A stretch of DNA of 64,000 nt from Cryobacterium sp. SO1 (GTDB lineage: Bacteria; Actinomycetota; Actinomycetes; Actinomycetales; Microbacteriaceae). Both the position numbers and the translations under genes were made by a program. This document shows positions 27,840 to 35,809 of the stretch, one piece after another. The notes below the pieces were generated by a model. The model was not told the origin of the DNA. It made no database searches and saw only the letters and a list, made by a program, of their open reading frames with translations. Position 1 is the first letter of the stretch; every line of letters starts with the position of its first letter. Location of the stretch: assembly GCF_004210215.2 (NCBI RefSeq), contig NZ_CP067394.1, positions 744,001 to 808,000 on the forward strand, in the 5' to 3' direction.

Positions 27840-29265
27840 GGTCACGTCCCGCTGAGTGGTGGAATTTCTCAACACCGTGCGGGTCAGTGGTTCTAGTCTA
27901 GGCGGCGGCGAGTTCTGGGAGGATCACCGCCTCGTCGATGACCTCGATGGGATTGTTCATGGTGGCCAGCTCGAGCATCGAGGCCTCGGAGAAGTAGCGT
28001 CTTTCGCCGGCTTCCCACTCGTCGTGCTGCTCGATCAACACCGACCCCGCCAAGCGCAGCAGCGCGGCGGCGTTGGGGAACACGCCGACGACGTCGGTGC
28101 GGCGTTTGATCTCCTTGTTCACCCGTTCCAACGGATTAGTGGACCAGATCTGGCGCCAGTGCCGCCGCGGGAACGCGGCGAAGGCGAGCAGGTCGGGTTG
28201 CGCGTCGACGAGCATCGCGGCGACCTTCGGGTGTGACCGGGCGAGCATGGTGGTGACCTCGCGGAACTGCTTCTCGATGTGCTCACGGTCGGGTTGGGCG
28301 AAGATGGTGCGGATGATCGAGGCCACCATGTCCTGGGATCCTTTCGGGATCACGGCGAGGACGTTGCGCATGAAATGGACTCGGCATCTCTGCCACCCGG
28401 CGCCTTGGAACACGGTGCTGATGGCCTTCTTGAGCCCGGTGTGGGCGTCAGACATGACCAGCTTGACCCCGTCGAGACCGCGGGTCTTGAGCGACCGTAG
28501 AAACGACGTCCAGAAGCCCTCATTCTCGCTGTCACCCACGTCGAAGCCCAGTACTTCCCGGCGGCCGTCGGCGGCGACCCCGACCGCGACGACGATGGCT
28601 TGGGACACGATCCGGTGGCCGACCCGGGCTTTGCAGTAGGTGGCATCGAGGAACACGTAGGGGAAGTCCTGGGCGGCCAAGGTGCGGTCGCGGAACTCGG
28701 CCACCTCCGCGTCCAGGCCCGCGCAAATCCGAGACACCTCGGACTTGGAGATCCCGGTGTCCGCGCCGAGGGCCTTGACCAGGTCGTCGACTTTGCGGGT
28801 TGAGACGCCGTGGACGTAGGCCTCCATCACGACCGCGAACAACGCCTGGTCGACCCGTCGGCGCCGCTCGAGCAGGGCAGGGAAGAACGACCCGGCACGG
28901 AGCTTCGGGATCTTCAGGTCGAGGTCGCCGGCGGTGGTCGTCAACGTCCTGGATCGGGTGCCGTTGCGGTGGGTGGTGCGGTCGCCGGAGCGCTCGAACG
29001 GGGCGGCGCCGATGAACGCGGTCGCTTCCGCATCGATCAGTTCCTGGTAGAGCTTTTCGGTCGCGGATCGGATGCGATCGGTGACATCGGTGAGTTTGAG
29101 TTCTCCCAGCAGGTCGAGCAGGGCAGACTGGTCTAGAGCCATCGTGGTTTGTGTCTTTCTGTGAGTAGCTTTGATCGGTTCTCACTGACCATCCCACGGT
29201 GGCTCTTCACGTTGACGAAGCAACACTCAAGAGCGGGAAACCACACCACTCACGGGGACGTAACC
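27840..29265 (-). mobile_element. IS256-family element, copy A, 1426 bp
   Basis: Ends GGTCACGTCCCGCTGAGTGG and (inverted) GGTTACGTCCCCGTGAGTGG, flanked by the 8-bp duplication CCTCCTCG at 27832-27839 and 29266-29273. Two further copies of identical length are at 46279 and 55250. Confidence 0.95.
27898..29142 (-). CDS. IS256-family transposase, copy A
   Basis: A 414-residue Mutator-type DDE transposase. Visible motifs: FLDATYCKARVG with the first Asp, VMSDAHTGLKKAIS with the second Asp, and NPLERVNKEIKRRTDVVGVF with the Glu. Intact and presumably active. It differs from copies B and C at Ala versus Ser in TTMLARSHPKVAAM. Confidence 0.95.
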   Translation of the reverse strand: MALDQSALLDLLGELKLTDVTDRIRSATEKLYQELIDAEATAFIGAAPFERSGDRTTHRNGTRSRTLTTTAGDLDLKIPKLRAGSFFPALLERRRRVDQALFAVVMEAYVHGVSTRKVDDLVKALGADTGISKSEVSRICAGLDAEVAEFRDRTLAAQDFPYVFLDATYCKARVGHRIVSQAIVVAVGVAADGRREVLGFDVGDSENEGFWTSFLRSLKTRGLDGVKLVMSDAHTGLKKAISTVFQGAGWQRCRVHFMRNVLAVIPKGSQDMVASIIRTIFAQPDREHIEKQFREVTTMLARSHPKVAAMLVDAQPDLLAFAAFPRRHWRQIWSTNPLERVNKEIKRRTDVVGVFPNAAALLRLAGSVLIEQHDEWEAGERRYFSEASMLELATMNNPIEVIDEAVILPELAAA

Positions 29266-29699
29266 CCTCCTCGAGGAGGCACGCGTCAGAGACCTGCCTG
29301 GAGTAAGCCTCAGCGTGGAGCAAGGGAATCCAGCGCGAGCCCTCTACGAACGAGTTGGATTCGCTCCTGCCGGATCAGAATTCGATCCAGGAACCCTCAT
29401 GCTACGGCTCGCTCGCAACAACAAGTAGCTCGATTTTGGTCTCATCACGGCATAGGAGTGTTCGCGGACGAAAGCCCTTCGCTGGTCCTGTCATCAGGGA
29501 AATCGCAATCTCGGGGTTGGCCATCGCAATCGCCGGTAGTGCGCACCAGCTCCTCACCAGCTTCGGCTCCAGCCAGGCCAGATCGGAGCCGCTGTTGGAG
29601 ACGGTGTTTCAGTAATAGCTCGCGCTACCCGGCCCGACTGGACGGTGCCGACGAGTCAAACAACCACTGGAAAACCACAAGCCGACAATTGCGAATGGT

Positions 29700-29829
29700 T
29701 GTCTCGTAACCCTACGGATGCGAGACAGGTCCAGATACGCGACAAGTCAACGTGCCGCGCGTCGCGGGAACGGGCGACCTCCGACGTCTCGTATCCAATG
29801 GGATATGAGTCACAACGGTTTCGAGACAC
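29700..29829 (+). repeat. Array repeat, complete L+R
   Basis: L: TGTCTCGTAACCCTACGGAT, GCGAGACAGGTCCAGATACG. R: GTCTCGTATCCAATGGG, ATATGAGTCACAACGG, TTTCGAGACACC. Similarity with the paralogous module at 35273 begins exactly at this R half. The preceding 29429-29699 carries no gene I can identify. Confidence 0.92.
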
Positions 29830-29883
29830 CGACGGTCCGGGATAGGCGGATGAAAGCTTCAACCGCGGTAAGTGGCTTTCGCG

Positions 29884-30291
29884 TCAAGGTCGAAATTCCT
29901 GAAATCCCCGGTGTTCGGCTCTCACATCGGCGATGTCCCAGACCTCACGCTGGACGCGTTCGGCAAGGGCATCCCCTTCGTTCATCCACACATCCCGCGC
30001 AGCGACACTCGGCCAGCCGGTGTCATACCGGTACGTCGTATTCCACTCGTCGCCCCAGCGACGTAGGTCTTCCCGAAGTGCATCGCTTAGCCCGAGATCC
30101 TCCGCGGAAACCTCACCGCTCTCGTCCCACAACGGCCATGGATGCGGCCAATCGGGATAGAACTGAATCGCCCGCAGAAGTCCGTCTCTTCTTAGAGCGG
30201 CCCGGCGAATTGCTCTTTCCGGAGTGCCGTAGGCAGGCACCAGCAGTTCAACCTGCGTAACCGGATCAATGACCCGCGAATCATCGCTCAC
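29884..30291 (-). CDS. Hypothetical protein, intact copy of a duplicated cassette gene
   Basis: A 135-residue protein with GTG start (VSDDSRVIDPVTQVELLVPA), a HPWPLWDESGEVSAEDLGLS segment, GDEWNTTYRYDTGWPSVAA and a conserved C-terminus REVWDIADVRAEHRGFQ. No membrane segment; family not recognised. A second copy (about 90 percent similar where alignable) is interrupted by an IS21-family element at 35649-38247. Confidence 0.6.
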   Translation of the reverse strand: MSDDSRVIDPVTQVELLVPAYGTPERAIRRAALRRDGLLRAIQFYPDWPHPWPLWDESGEVSAEDLGLSDALREDLRRWGDEWNTTYRYDTGWPSVAARDVWMNEGDALAERVQREVWDIADVRAEHRGFQEFRP

Positions 30292-30374
30292 TCGCCAACA
30301 ATAGGACGCGGCCCGCTCTGATGGCTAGAAGCCGCTGACAAGGGACACCTGCCGACGGTCATTCCACGCGGCTC

Positions 30375-30418
30375 TGTCGCGTATCCCATGGATTTGGAGA
30401 CGCTTCGGTTTCGAGACT
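30375..30418 (+). repeat. Array repeat, R half
   Basis: TGTCGCGTATCCCATGGAT then TTGGAGACGCTTCGG and TTTCGAGACT. Lies at the 5' side of the 29884-30291 gene, that is, at the right end of the module. Confidence 0.88.
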
Positions 30419-30461
30419 CCTGGTTAAGTCGCGGAGGCGTCCGTAAACGGATCCGGGAGTT

Positions 30462-31244
30462 TCACCTGACCGTGCCAATGAGGGTGCCGCCGGGGAGGGC
30501 GTCCTCGAATCTCCCGACCTTTTCGTCGTGCAGAAGGGGCCACGCGACTTCATTGCTTCCGGGGATGTGAACGGCGAAGCCCTGAGGGTGCCATTGCAGG
30601 TACATCGGTTCTTCGGTTGGATCCACCTCTGCGGGTGGGACGTTGCCGAAGCCCCAAGAATGGGCCCAGGCTCGCTCTGGATACGCAACAACTTCGGTTC
30701 CGGCAGGGAACAACGCGTTCCATTCCGCCAGTGATGTGCCATTGGCGTTGGCGTAGTAGCCCGGTATCGCGAGCTGGAAAGTGCCATCGGAGCGAAGATC
30801 GAGGCTTCCTTTGAGGACCGATGTCACGTCCAGGACGAGGACGATCGTGCTTGCGGATCCCCACGGGTCCGTAATCTCGGCTGGAATATCAGCTTCGATG
30901 ACTTCGCGAACTGTCCCTTGAACGATCAGTGATGAGACAGCTGCAAGTTCGGCTGGGGAGGTGAACACGACGAAGTCCGACGTGCCGCCGCCTGTTGCGG
31001 CTGGGAGCGCATCCAAGTCGAAGCTGGGCGCGGCTACGACGGTTGGTGCAGCGGTCACGCTTGGCAATGCGATCGCCAGAACACCTACAGCGAGGAGCCC
31101 TGCGGCGGCAACCGAGCCGGCCGCAATAAGTCCTGTACGAAGGCGAGTTGAACGGCCAGGAGCGGTGGTGGCTTCGACAGCTTCGAGCAGAGATCGACGC
31201 ACTGCGGCTTTTCGGGCCAGTTCCTGATCGGCGAGTGTGTTCAT
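30462..31244 (-). CDS. Membrane-anchored protein paired with sigma factor
   Basis: A 260-residue protein with about 38 cytoplasmic residues, one helix (GLIAAGSVAAAGLLAVGVLA) and a long outer domain with repeated beta-strand character (TIVLVLDVTSVLKGSLDLR, GGYYANANG-like segment, EVVAYPERAWAHSWGFGNVP). Its start overlaps the sigma factor stop by ATGA. Position and topology fit an anti-sigma factor or a sigma-controlled surface protein; no classical anti-sigma zinc motif is visible. Confidence 0.6.
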   Translation of the reverse strand: MNTLADQELARKAAVRRSLLEAVEATTAPGRSTRLRTGLIAAGSVAAAGLLAVGVLAIALPSVTAAPTVVAAPSFDLDALPAATGGGTSDFVVFTSPAELAAVSSLIVQGTVREVIEADIPAEITDPWGSASTIVLVLDVTSVLKGSLDLRSDGTFQLAIPGYYANANGTSLAEWNALFPAGTEVVAYPERAWAHSWGFGNVPPAEVDPTEEPMYLQWHPQGFAVHIPGSNEVAWPLLHDEKVGRFEDALPGGTLIGTVR

Positions 31245-31810
31245 GGAAGCACCTTTTCCGATGGTGGGGCGGGGTGGCGAGTTGCGCTGGTGGGCGGAGC
31301 AATCATTGCCGCGAGTCGTTTCTTAGCGCGGGAGAGGCGGGACTTGACGGTGCCCCGGGCGACTCCCAACGCTTGGGCCGCTTCCGGCTCCGTGAAGCCC
31401 TCCAAAACGCACAGAGTGATGATTTGCCGGTCTGAGAGGGACATGCTGCGCAGCGCCACCTCAACTTCGGTGTCGCCGATGGCGAGGTGATCGCTGATCG
31501 CCGTTACTTGTGGCAATCGTTGAAGAAGGATGCGGTAGCGCCGGTGCCCCCTTTCGACGTTTCGGGCTGCATTCGTTGCGGTGACGAGAAGCCACGGAAG
31601 TAGTGATCCGTCGATGAAGCGCACCGTGCGGCGTTTCCTCCACGCCTCGAGAAACACGATCGCCACAACGTCGTCGGCGTCAGTCCTCTGTGGCACCAAC
31701 CGCAAGCTGTGTCGCAGCACACGATCCTGATGCCGGTCGAAAACCCGACCGAACGCCTCAGCGTTGCCGCCAAGGGCTCGTGCCCATTCATCGGCGTCGG
31801 TGTTGCTCAT
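31241..31810 (-). CDS. ECF-type RNA polymerase sigma factor
   Basis: A 189-residue group IV sigma factor. Region 2: FDRHQDRVLRHSLRLVPQRT then ADDVVAIVFLEAWRKR; region 4: LSDRQIITLCVLEGFTEPEA then LGVARGTVKSRLSRAKKRLA. It directs RNA polymerase to a small set of promoters. Translationally coupled to the membrane protein downstream. Together they form one complete module between repeats at 30375 and 31883. Confidence 0.9.
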   Translation of the reverse strand: MSNTDADEWARALGGNAEAFGRVFDRHQDRVLRHSLRLVPQRTDADDVVAIVFLEAWRKRRTVRFIDGSLLPWLLVTATNAARNVERGHRRYRILLQRLPQVTAISDHLAIGDTEVEVALRSMSLSDRQIITLCVLEGFTEPEAAQALGVARGTVKSRLSRAKKRLAAMIAPPTSATRHPAPPSEKVLP

Positions 31811-31882
31811 ACTCTGTAGTGTCCAGCACTCGCGTATTGGTTCCGGACCGGAGATCGCATTAGCGGGCAGAACTCTATCCGG

Positions 31883-32010
31883 TGTCTCGAAACCCTACCG
31901 ATGCGAGACAGGTCCAGATGCGCGACACGTCACGTGCCGCTCGTCACGTTAGAGGCGGCTTCCTGCCTCTCATATCCCATGGGTTTCGAGGCACATGGGT
32001 TGCGAGACAT
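31883..32010 (+). repeat. Array repeat, complete L+R
   Basis: L: TGTCTCGAAACCCTACCGAT, GCGAGACAGGTCCAGATGCG. R: CTCTCATATCCCATGGG, TTTCGAGGCACATGGG, TTGCGAGACATG. Confidence 0.92.
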
Positions 32011-32086
32011 GTCGACTTCCTTGCGAGCGGACGGATTCAAGTGTGGCGACGCGGGAGTACGTGGGCGATGCCGATACGCTCTCGCT

Positions 32087-32611
32087 ATGGAGACCGACGA
32101 GAGCGTACGACGCAAGGCTCTACTGCGTGAGCTCTCAGAGGTCGAGGACCGCACGATGTGGAGCGCGCAGGGCCAGTTCGAGCAGGCGAAAGGCTGGCAA
32201 AAACTCAACCTCTGGCTCGGGTCGCTCGCGGCAGGATCAGCTGCTGTGTCGGGAGCGTTGGTTCTCTCTGGGTCCGGACTGGACGTCCTCGGCGGAGTGC
32301 TCGCGCTGTTCGCAGCTGCCGGGGGCGCAGTGCTCACTGTCGTGAATGCCTCTCAACGCGCGACGGCGGCCACCGCCGCCGCAAACGCATACCTCGAGAT
32401 TCAGAATGCTGCCCGCCGGGCGCGTTTGGTCGACACCCCGTGGATGGACATCGAGGAAGGTCGAGCCATCCTGCAGGGCCTGACGGAGCGCATGGATGAG
32501 CAGAACAGGTCCGCCGAGCCCATCTCCCCGCGGGCTTACCGAAAGGCAGGGCGCAACATCAAAGCAGGCGGACAGACGGCGTCTTTCGAGGAAATCGCCG
32601 CCAATGCCTGA
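32087..32611 (+). CDS. SLATT-type two-helix membrane protein (putative CBASS effector)
   Basis: Start ATG at 32087 (METDESVRRKALLRELSEVE); longer frames run through the repeat. The 174-residue protein has a leading helix (DRTMWSAQGQFEQAKGWQKL), two membrane helices (WLGSLAAGSAAVSGALVLSG and VLGGVLALFAAAGGAVLTVV) and a long C-terminal helix with AATAAANAYLEIQNAARRAR. This is the layout of SLATT domains, pore-like effectors associated with SMODS and SLOG signalling proteins. Overlaps the next gene by 8 bases. Effector role is inference from family context. Confidence 0.75.
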   Translation: METDESVRRKALLRELSEVEDRTMWSAQGQFEQAKGWQKLNLWLGSLAAGSAAVSGALVLSGSGLDVLGGVLALFAAAGGAVLTVVNASQRATAATAAANAYLEIQNAARRARLVDTPWMDIEEGRAILQGLTERMDEQNRSAEPISPRAYRKAGRNIKAGGQTASFEEIAANA

Positions 32612-33479
32612 GCGGACGGTTGCGACTGCATTCGAGGCTTTGCTGTCGAGGAAGGTGCCGACGGATGGCGAGCGGTCAGCCGCCGTTCAGCACCGCGCAT
32701 CCATCGAGAAATCCCTCTCCCAACTGGAGAACTTCGGACTGCGAGAAACAGGGTCCTTCCGCCACGGAACAGCGGTACGAGGGCACTCGGATGTTGATGT
32801 CCTCGTGAGCCTCGGAGGAGGCCGACCTGCAAGCTCCGACACCGCGCTCGAACGCGTGCGAAGTACTCTTGCGCAGTCGTTTCCGCTGACACCAGTGCGC
32901 GTCAGCCGTCCCGCTGTTGTCGTGAACTTCGCGAGCGGCGACGAGCGTTGGGAGGTCATTCCCGGCTACTATCTGCGCGCGAGCGGCGACCACGTCGTCT
33001 ACAGCATTCCCGCTCCGGGCGGCGGGTGGATGGAGACCGCACCGTCCGCGCATCTCTCGTATGTGACGGACATAAACAGATCCCCCTCCGGCGGCGCAAA
33101 GGGCCTTGCCCGGTTGATGAAGACCTGGAAGTACGCCAATCCGAGCGGCGCCAAGGTCTCGTCGTTCTACCTGGAGATGCGAGCCGCACAACGAATGGCC
33201 GGAGAGTCGTCGTTCATTCCCTACCTCGACTTTGCGTATTTGATCCGCGGCCTCGCCAATAACGGCCTGGCTGATATGAATGACCCCACCGGGCTCACGG
33301 GCCGGTTCCGTGCGGCATCAACGGAGACCTACCGCTCGACAGCCGTAACGACGCTGACTTCCGATGCAAAGCGCGTTGAGGATGCCATCGAGCTAGAGAA
33401 GGCCGGCAGACGCTCGGCGGCGTTCACGAAGCTCGCCTACGTCTTCGTCGGTACGACCTTCCCGTCGCAGTTCTACTGA
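32604..33479 (+). CDS. CD-NTase-like (SMODS) nucleotidyltransferase
   Basis: A 291-residue nucleotidyltransferase: ETGSFRHGTAVRGHSDVDVL gives the GS motif (residues 50-51) and the acidic pair D63/D65; WEVIPGYYLRASG supplies the region of the third acidic residue, here Glu. C-terminal helical part contains GLARLMKTWKYANP. CD-NTases make cyclic di- or tri-nucleotides or oligonucleotide signals on phage infection in CBASS systems. Fused in operon with a SLATT membrane protein, it forms a minimal two-gene CBASS-like unit without accessory Cap2/Cap3 genes. Product nucleotide cannot be predicted. Confidence 0.78.
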   Translation: MPERTVATAFEALLSRKVPTDGERSAAVQHRASIEKSLSQLENFGLRETGSFRHGTAVRGHSDVDVLVSLGGGRPASSDTALERVRSTLAQSFPLTPVRVSRPAVVVNFASGDERWEVIPGYYLRASGDHVVYSIPAPGGGWMETAPSAHLSYVTDINRSPSGGAKGLARLMKTWKYANPSGAKVSSFYLEMRAAQRMAGESSFIPYLDFAYLIRGLANNGLADMNDPTGLTGRFRAASTETYRSTAVTTLTSDAKRVEDAIELEKAGRRSAAFTKLAYVFVGTTFPSQFY

Positions 33480-33622
33480 CGCGCCAGCGACGTGGTCGCC
33501 CGATCAGTCACCACGAAGCGCGCTGCGCGCCTCGTGCCGTACGGGGGTCGCCAAGCGCCAGCGTCTGAGTCGCAATGCGGATGGTCTACTGCGGCGTTCG
33601 TGCAGACTCTGCGTCAGCGAAG

Positions 33623-34432
33623 CTATTTCCCGCCCTGCTCAAGGGTTTCCGCAGCTTCCTCGTTGAGTCGGGGTAGGTAGATGTTGAGCCAAAGTCCATC
33701 CATCGCGGAGTCAAGCGTTTCAGCGTAGTCGTGAAGCTTCTGACAGTCCTCGTCAAGCTGCTCCGGCGTTATCTGAATTAGTTCGCTCGTGCCGTCCTGA
33801 TAGACACGACCGCGAGTAATACCAACATCGGAGTAATCCCACCAGTAGGCGTGAATGATGTCGTTCCGGATGTCACGAATGTTATTCGCTTGTCCCCAGT
33901 CCAGGACTTTGACAACGTCTGCTGCGCGTTCCCCCAACGCTGTGGCTGCGTTCCGTAGTTTCCTATCGAGCGTCTTCCACGGGTCATCCGAGTCGGCGAA
34001 GGTGGGTTCTAAACTGCCCGACATGTGTAGAAGCAGCCGCTTCATAGCTGCCTCGATGCGCCCGCCCGCTACCGCTGCCGCACCGATACGCATATAGAGC
34101 TGATGGCGGAAATTGACGTCTTCCGGCGACCGCCCGCCAATTCGAGAAAGCCGCGCCTCGCCCAACTGCCAGGCATTGACACTTGGAACGACCAAGGAAG
34201 CTTCGATGCTCTGGCGTCCGCTGTCCTGCGCCTGATCGATCTTCAGTACATACCAAGTATCTGTCCCGGGTGGCGCCCAAGCCCTCATGAAATCGCCAAG
34301 AGCTTCAGAGGGCGCGGTCGCCCGCGCGGCTTCATCGGACAACGCAAATGTCAGCGTAGGAAGCGCCGTTCCGTCGGTTGGCGGACGAAATTTCCCATTT
34401 ATAGTCGTCATCTTTGGCCGTTCGGCGTCCAT
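33623..34432 (-). CDS. Hypothetical protein with HEPN-like C-terminus
   Basis: A protein of about 269 residues; start is uncertain (ATG at 34432, 34411 or 34441). The C-terminal half is helical with AVAGGRIEAAMKRLLLHMSG, KLRNAATALGERAADVVKVL and DIRNDIIHAYWWDYSD; the last contains R-x4-H (RNDIIH), the pattern of HEPN ribonuclease active sites. The N-terminal half (TFALSDEAARATAPSEALGD) is unfamiliar. It converges on the CD-NTase gene within the same module and could be another defence component. HEPN call is inference. Confidence 0.5.
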   Translation of the reverse strand: MDAERPKMTTINGKFRPPTDGTALPTLTFALSDEAARATAPSEALGDFMRAWAPPGTDTWYVLKIDQAQDSGRQSIEASLVVPSVNAWQLGEARLSRIGGRSPEDVNFRHQLYMRIGAAAVAGGRIEAAMKRLLLHMSGSLEPTFADSDDPWKTLDRKLRNAATALGERAADVVKVLDWGQANNIRDIRNDIIHAYWWDYSDVGITRGRVYQDGTSELIQITPEQLDEDCQKLHDYAETLDSAMDGLWLNIYLPRLNEEAAETLEQGGK

Positions 34433-34566
34433 GATCCCCATCCAGAGTCTGAAGACCAAGCTAGTGGTCTCCGCGGCTCGCCCACCACCCAGCCACCGAC
34501 GCCCGATGCCCGTTTGGCCCGTCCTGCATAAATTCCAAGGGGCGCGTTGCTCGCAACGCAATTCAG

Positions 34567-34693
34567 TGTCTCGAAACCCTACAGATTCGAGACATCGCCA
34601 CATACGAGACAAGTCACCTGCCGTTCGGCGCCTGCAAAGGCGATCTCCTACGTCTCGTAGCCTAATTGATTCAAGTCGCTTAGGTTTCAGACC
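34567..34693 (+). repeat. Array repeat, complete but degenerate L+R
   Basis: L: TGTCTCGAAACCCTACAGAT, TCGAGACATCGCCACATACG, AGACAAGTCACC. R: GTCTCGTAGCCTAATTG, ATTCAAGTCGCTTAGG, TTTCAGACC, with several substitutions. Confidence 0.85.
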
Positions 34694-34781
34694 TTTCGCG
34701 CTTGCACCGTTCTTCCTGCCGTTCCGCGCTCGTTGCAAGACGCGGCACAGATCCACTGGCAAGCGGGCGGGATCCATCCGG

Positions 34782-35222
34782 TCACTTTCGGGGCAAGGGC
34801 AACGTGACTGCGTCAACCTCTGTCTGAACCAGCAATTCCCCGTCTATAGATTCGATACCGGAGAGGTCCCACGTCCACCGAGCTGTCCATTCCGTACCGG
34901 TGCCACCCAGGGACTGGATCGATCGCCCGATCGTCCGCATCGCGTTTGGGGGTTCCACTCGAATCTCGCCCAGCATTACGTGAGCTCCCGACATAGGAGG
35001 CGCCCCGGCGTAGCGAATCCCCAGGCGGGCCGCTGCATCGAGATGGCTCTCTAGTGCCTGCTCGTAGATAGCATCGAAGTCCTGTGTCCCGGTGGAAGGG
35101 ATAGCCGTAGCTTCGAGCACAATCGCCGTGTTGGACGGGAAAAGCGTCGTTTCGGTCCGGAATAGCGTGAGGAGCGCTTCAATTCCAGAACGGGTCTTCA
35201 GAAGGGTGTTGTCGTTGGCCAT
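34782..35222 (-). CDS. Hypothetical protein
   Basis: A 146-residue protein from the ATG at 35222 behind GGAAGG. Sequence features: LLKTRSGIEALLTLFRTETT, TFDAIYEQALE-like helix, and beta-strand-rich C-terminus (TEWTARWTWDLSGIESIDGE). No membrane segment or signal peptide. Family not recognised. It occupies its own module between the repeats at 34567 and 35273. Confidence 0.55.
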   Translation of the reverse strand: MANDNTLLKTRSGIEALLTLFRTETTLFPSNTAIVLEATAIPSTGTQDFDAIYEQALESHLDAAARLGIRYAGAPPMSGAHVMLGEIRVEPPNAMRTIGRSIQSLGGTGTEWTARWTWDLSGIESIDGELLVQTEVDAVTLPLPRK

Positions 35223-35272
35223 GATGGGCCTTCCTGACGGAGCCTGCGCTTGAAGGATATCCGGGATCCCAG

Positions 35273-35317
35273 CGTCTCGTATCCCATGGAGTATGAGCCA
35301 CAACGGTATCGAGACAC
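35273..35317 (+). repeat. Array repeat, R half
   Basis: CGTCTCGTATCCCATGGAG, TATGAGCCACAACGG, TATCGAGACACC. Nearly identical to the R half of the copy at 29700, and similarity to that module starts at this point. Confidence 0.9.
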
Positions 35318-35809
35318 CGACGGTCCGCACGAGGCCGGATTAGAGCTTCACCGCGGTAGGTGGCTTTCTCGTCAAGGTCGAAATTCCTCAAATCCCCGGT
35401 GTTCGGCTCTCACATCGGCGATGTCCCAGACCTCACGCTGGACGCGTTCGGCAAGGTCATCCCCTTCGTTCATCCACACATCTCGTGCAGCGACGCTCGG
35501 CCAGCCGGTGTCATGCCGGTACGTCGTCTCCCACTCGTCGCCCCAGCGAAGTAGGTCTTCCCGAAGTGCATCGCTTAGCCCGAGATCCTCCGCGGAAACG
35601 TCACGGCTTTCGTCCCACAACGGCCATGGATGCGTGTAATCGGGATAGTGAGTATTAGCGCTTCTGGGGGCCACCGTTATTGACGTTGGGGGCCACCGGA
35701 CGGTGTGGCCGGTAGCGTGCTTGGGGGCCACTGAATATTGCTGTTGGGGGCCATCTGCTTAGCTCCTTCCGCCGCGTGTATAGGCACCCGGCAGAAGGAG
35801 TAATCAACA

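Larger units (their letters stand above)
27479..29428 (+). pseudogene. GNAT acetyltransferase split by an IS256-family element
   Basis: The first part (27479-27839) reads VSVRSLRADEENLLASATHG through LSIWVSASQRGVGVGTLLL, the acetyl-CoA-binding region of a GNAT N-acetyltransferase. After removing the 1426-bp IS and one 8-bp duplication, the frame continues LLEEARVRDLPGVSLSVEQG, ALYERVGFAPAGSE and ends LMLRLARNNK at 29428. So the undisturbed gene encoded about 172 residues. Substrate unknown. Insertion inactivates it. Confidence 0.88.

Noticed and set aside
29355..29615. Plus-strand frame after the split GNAT gene
   Set aside because: It overlaps the GNAT 3' end in another frame and has no recognisable start or motif.
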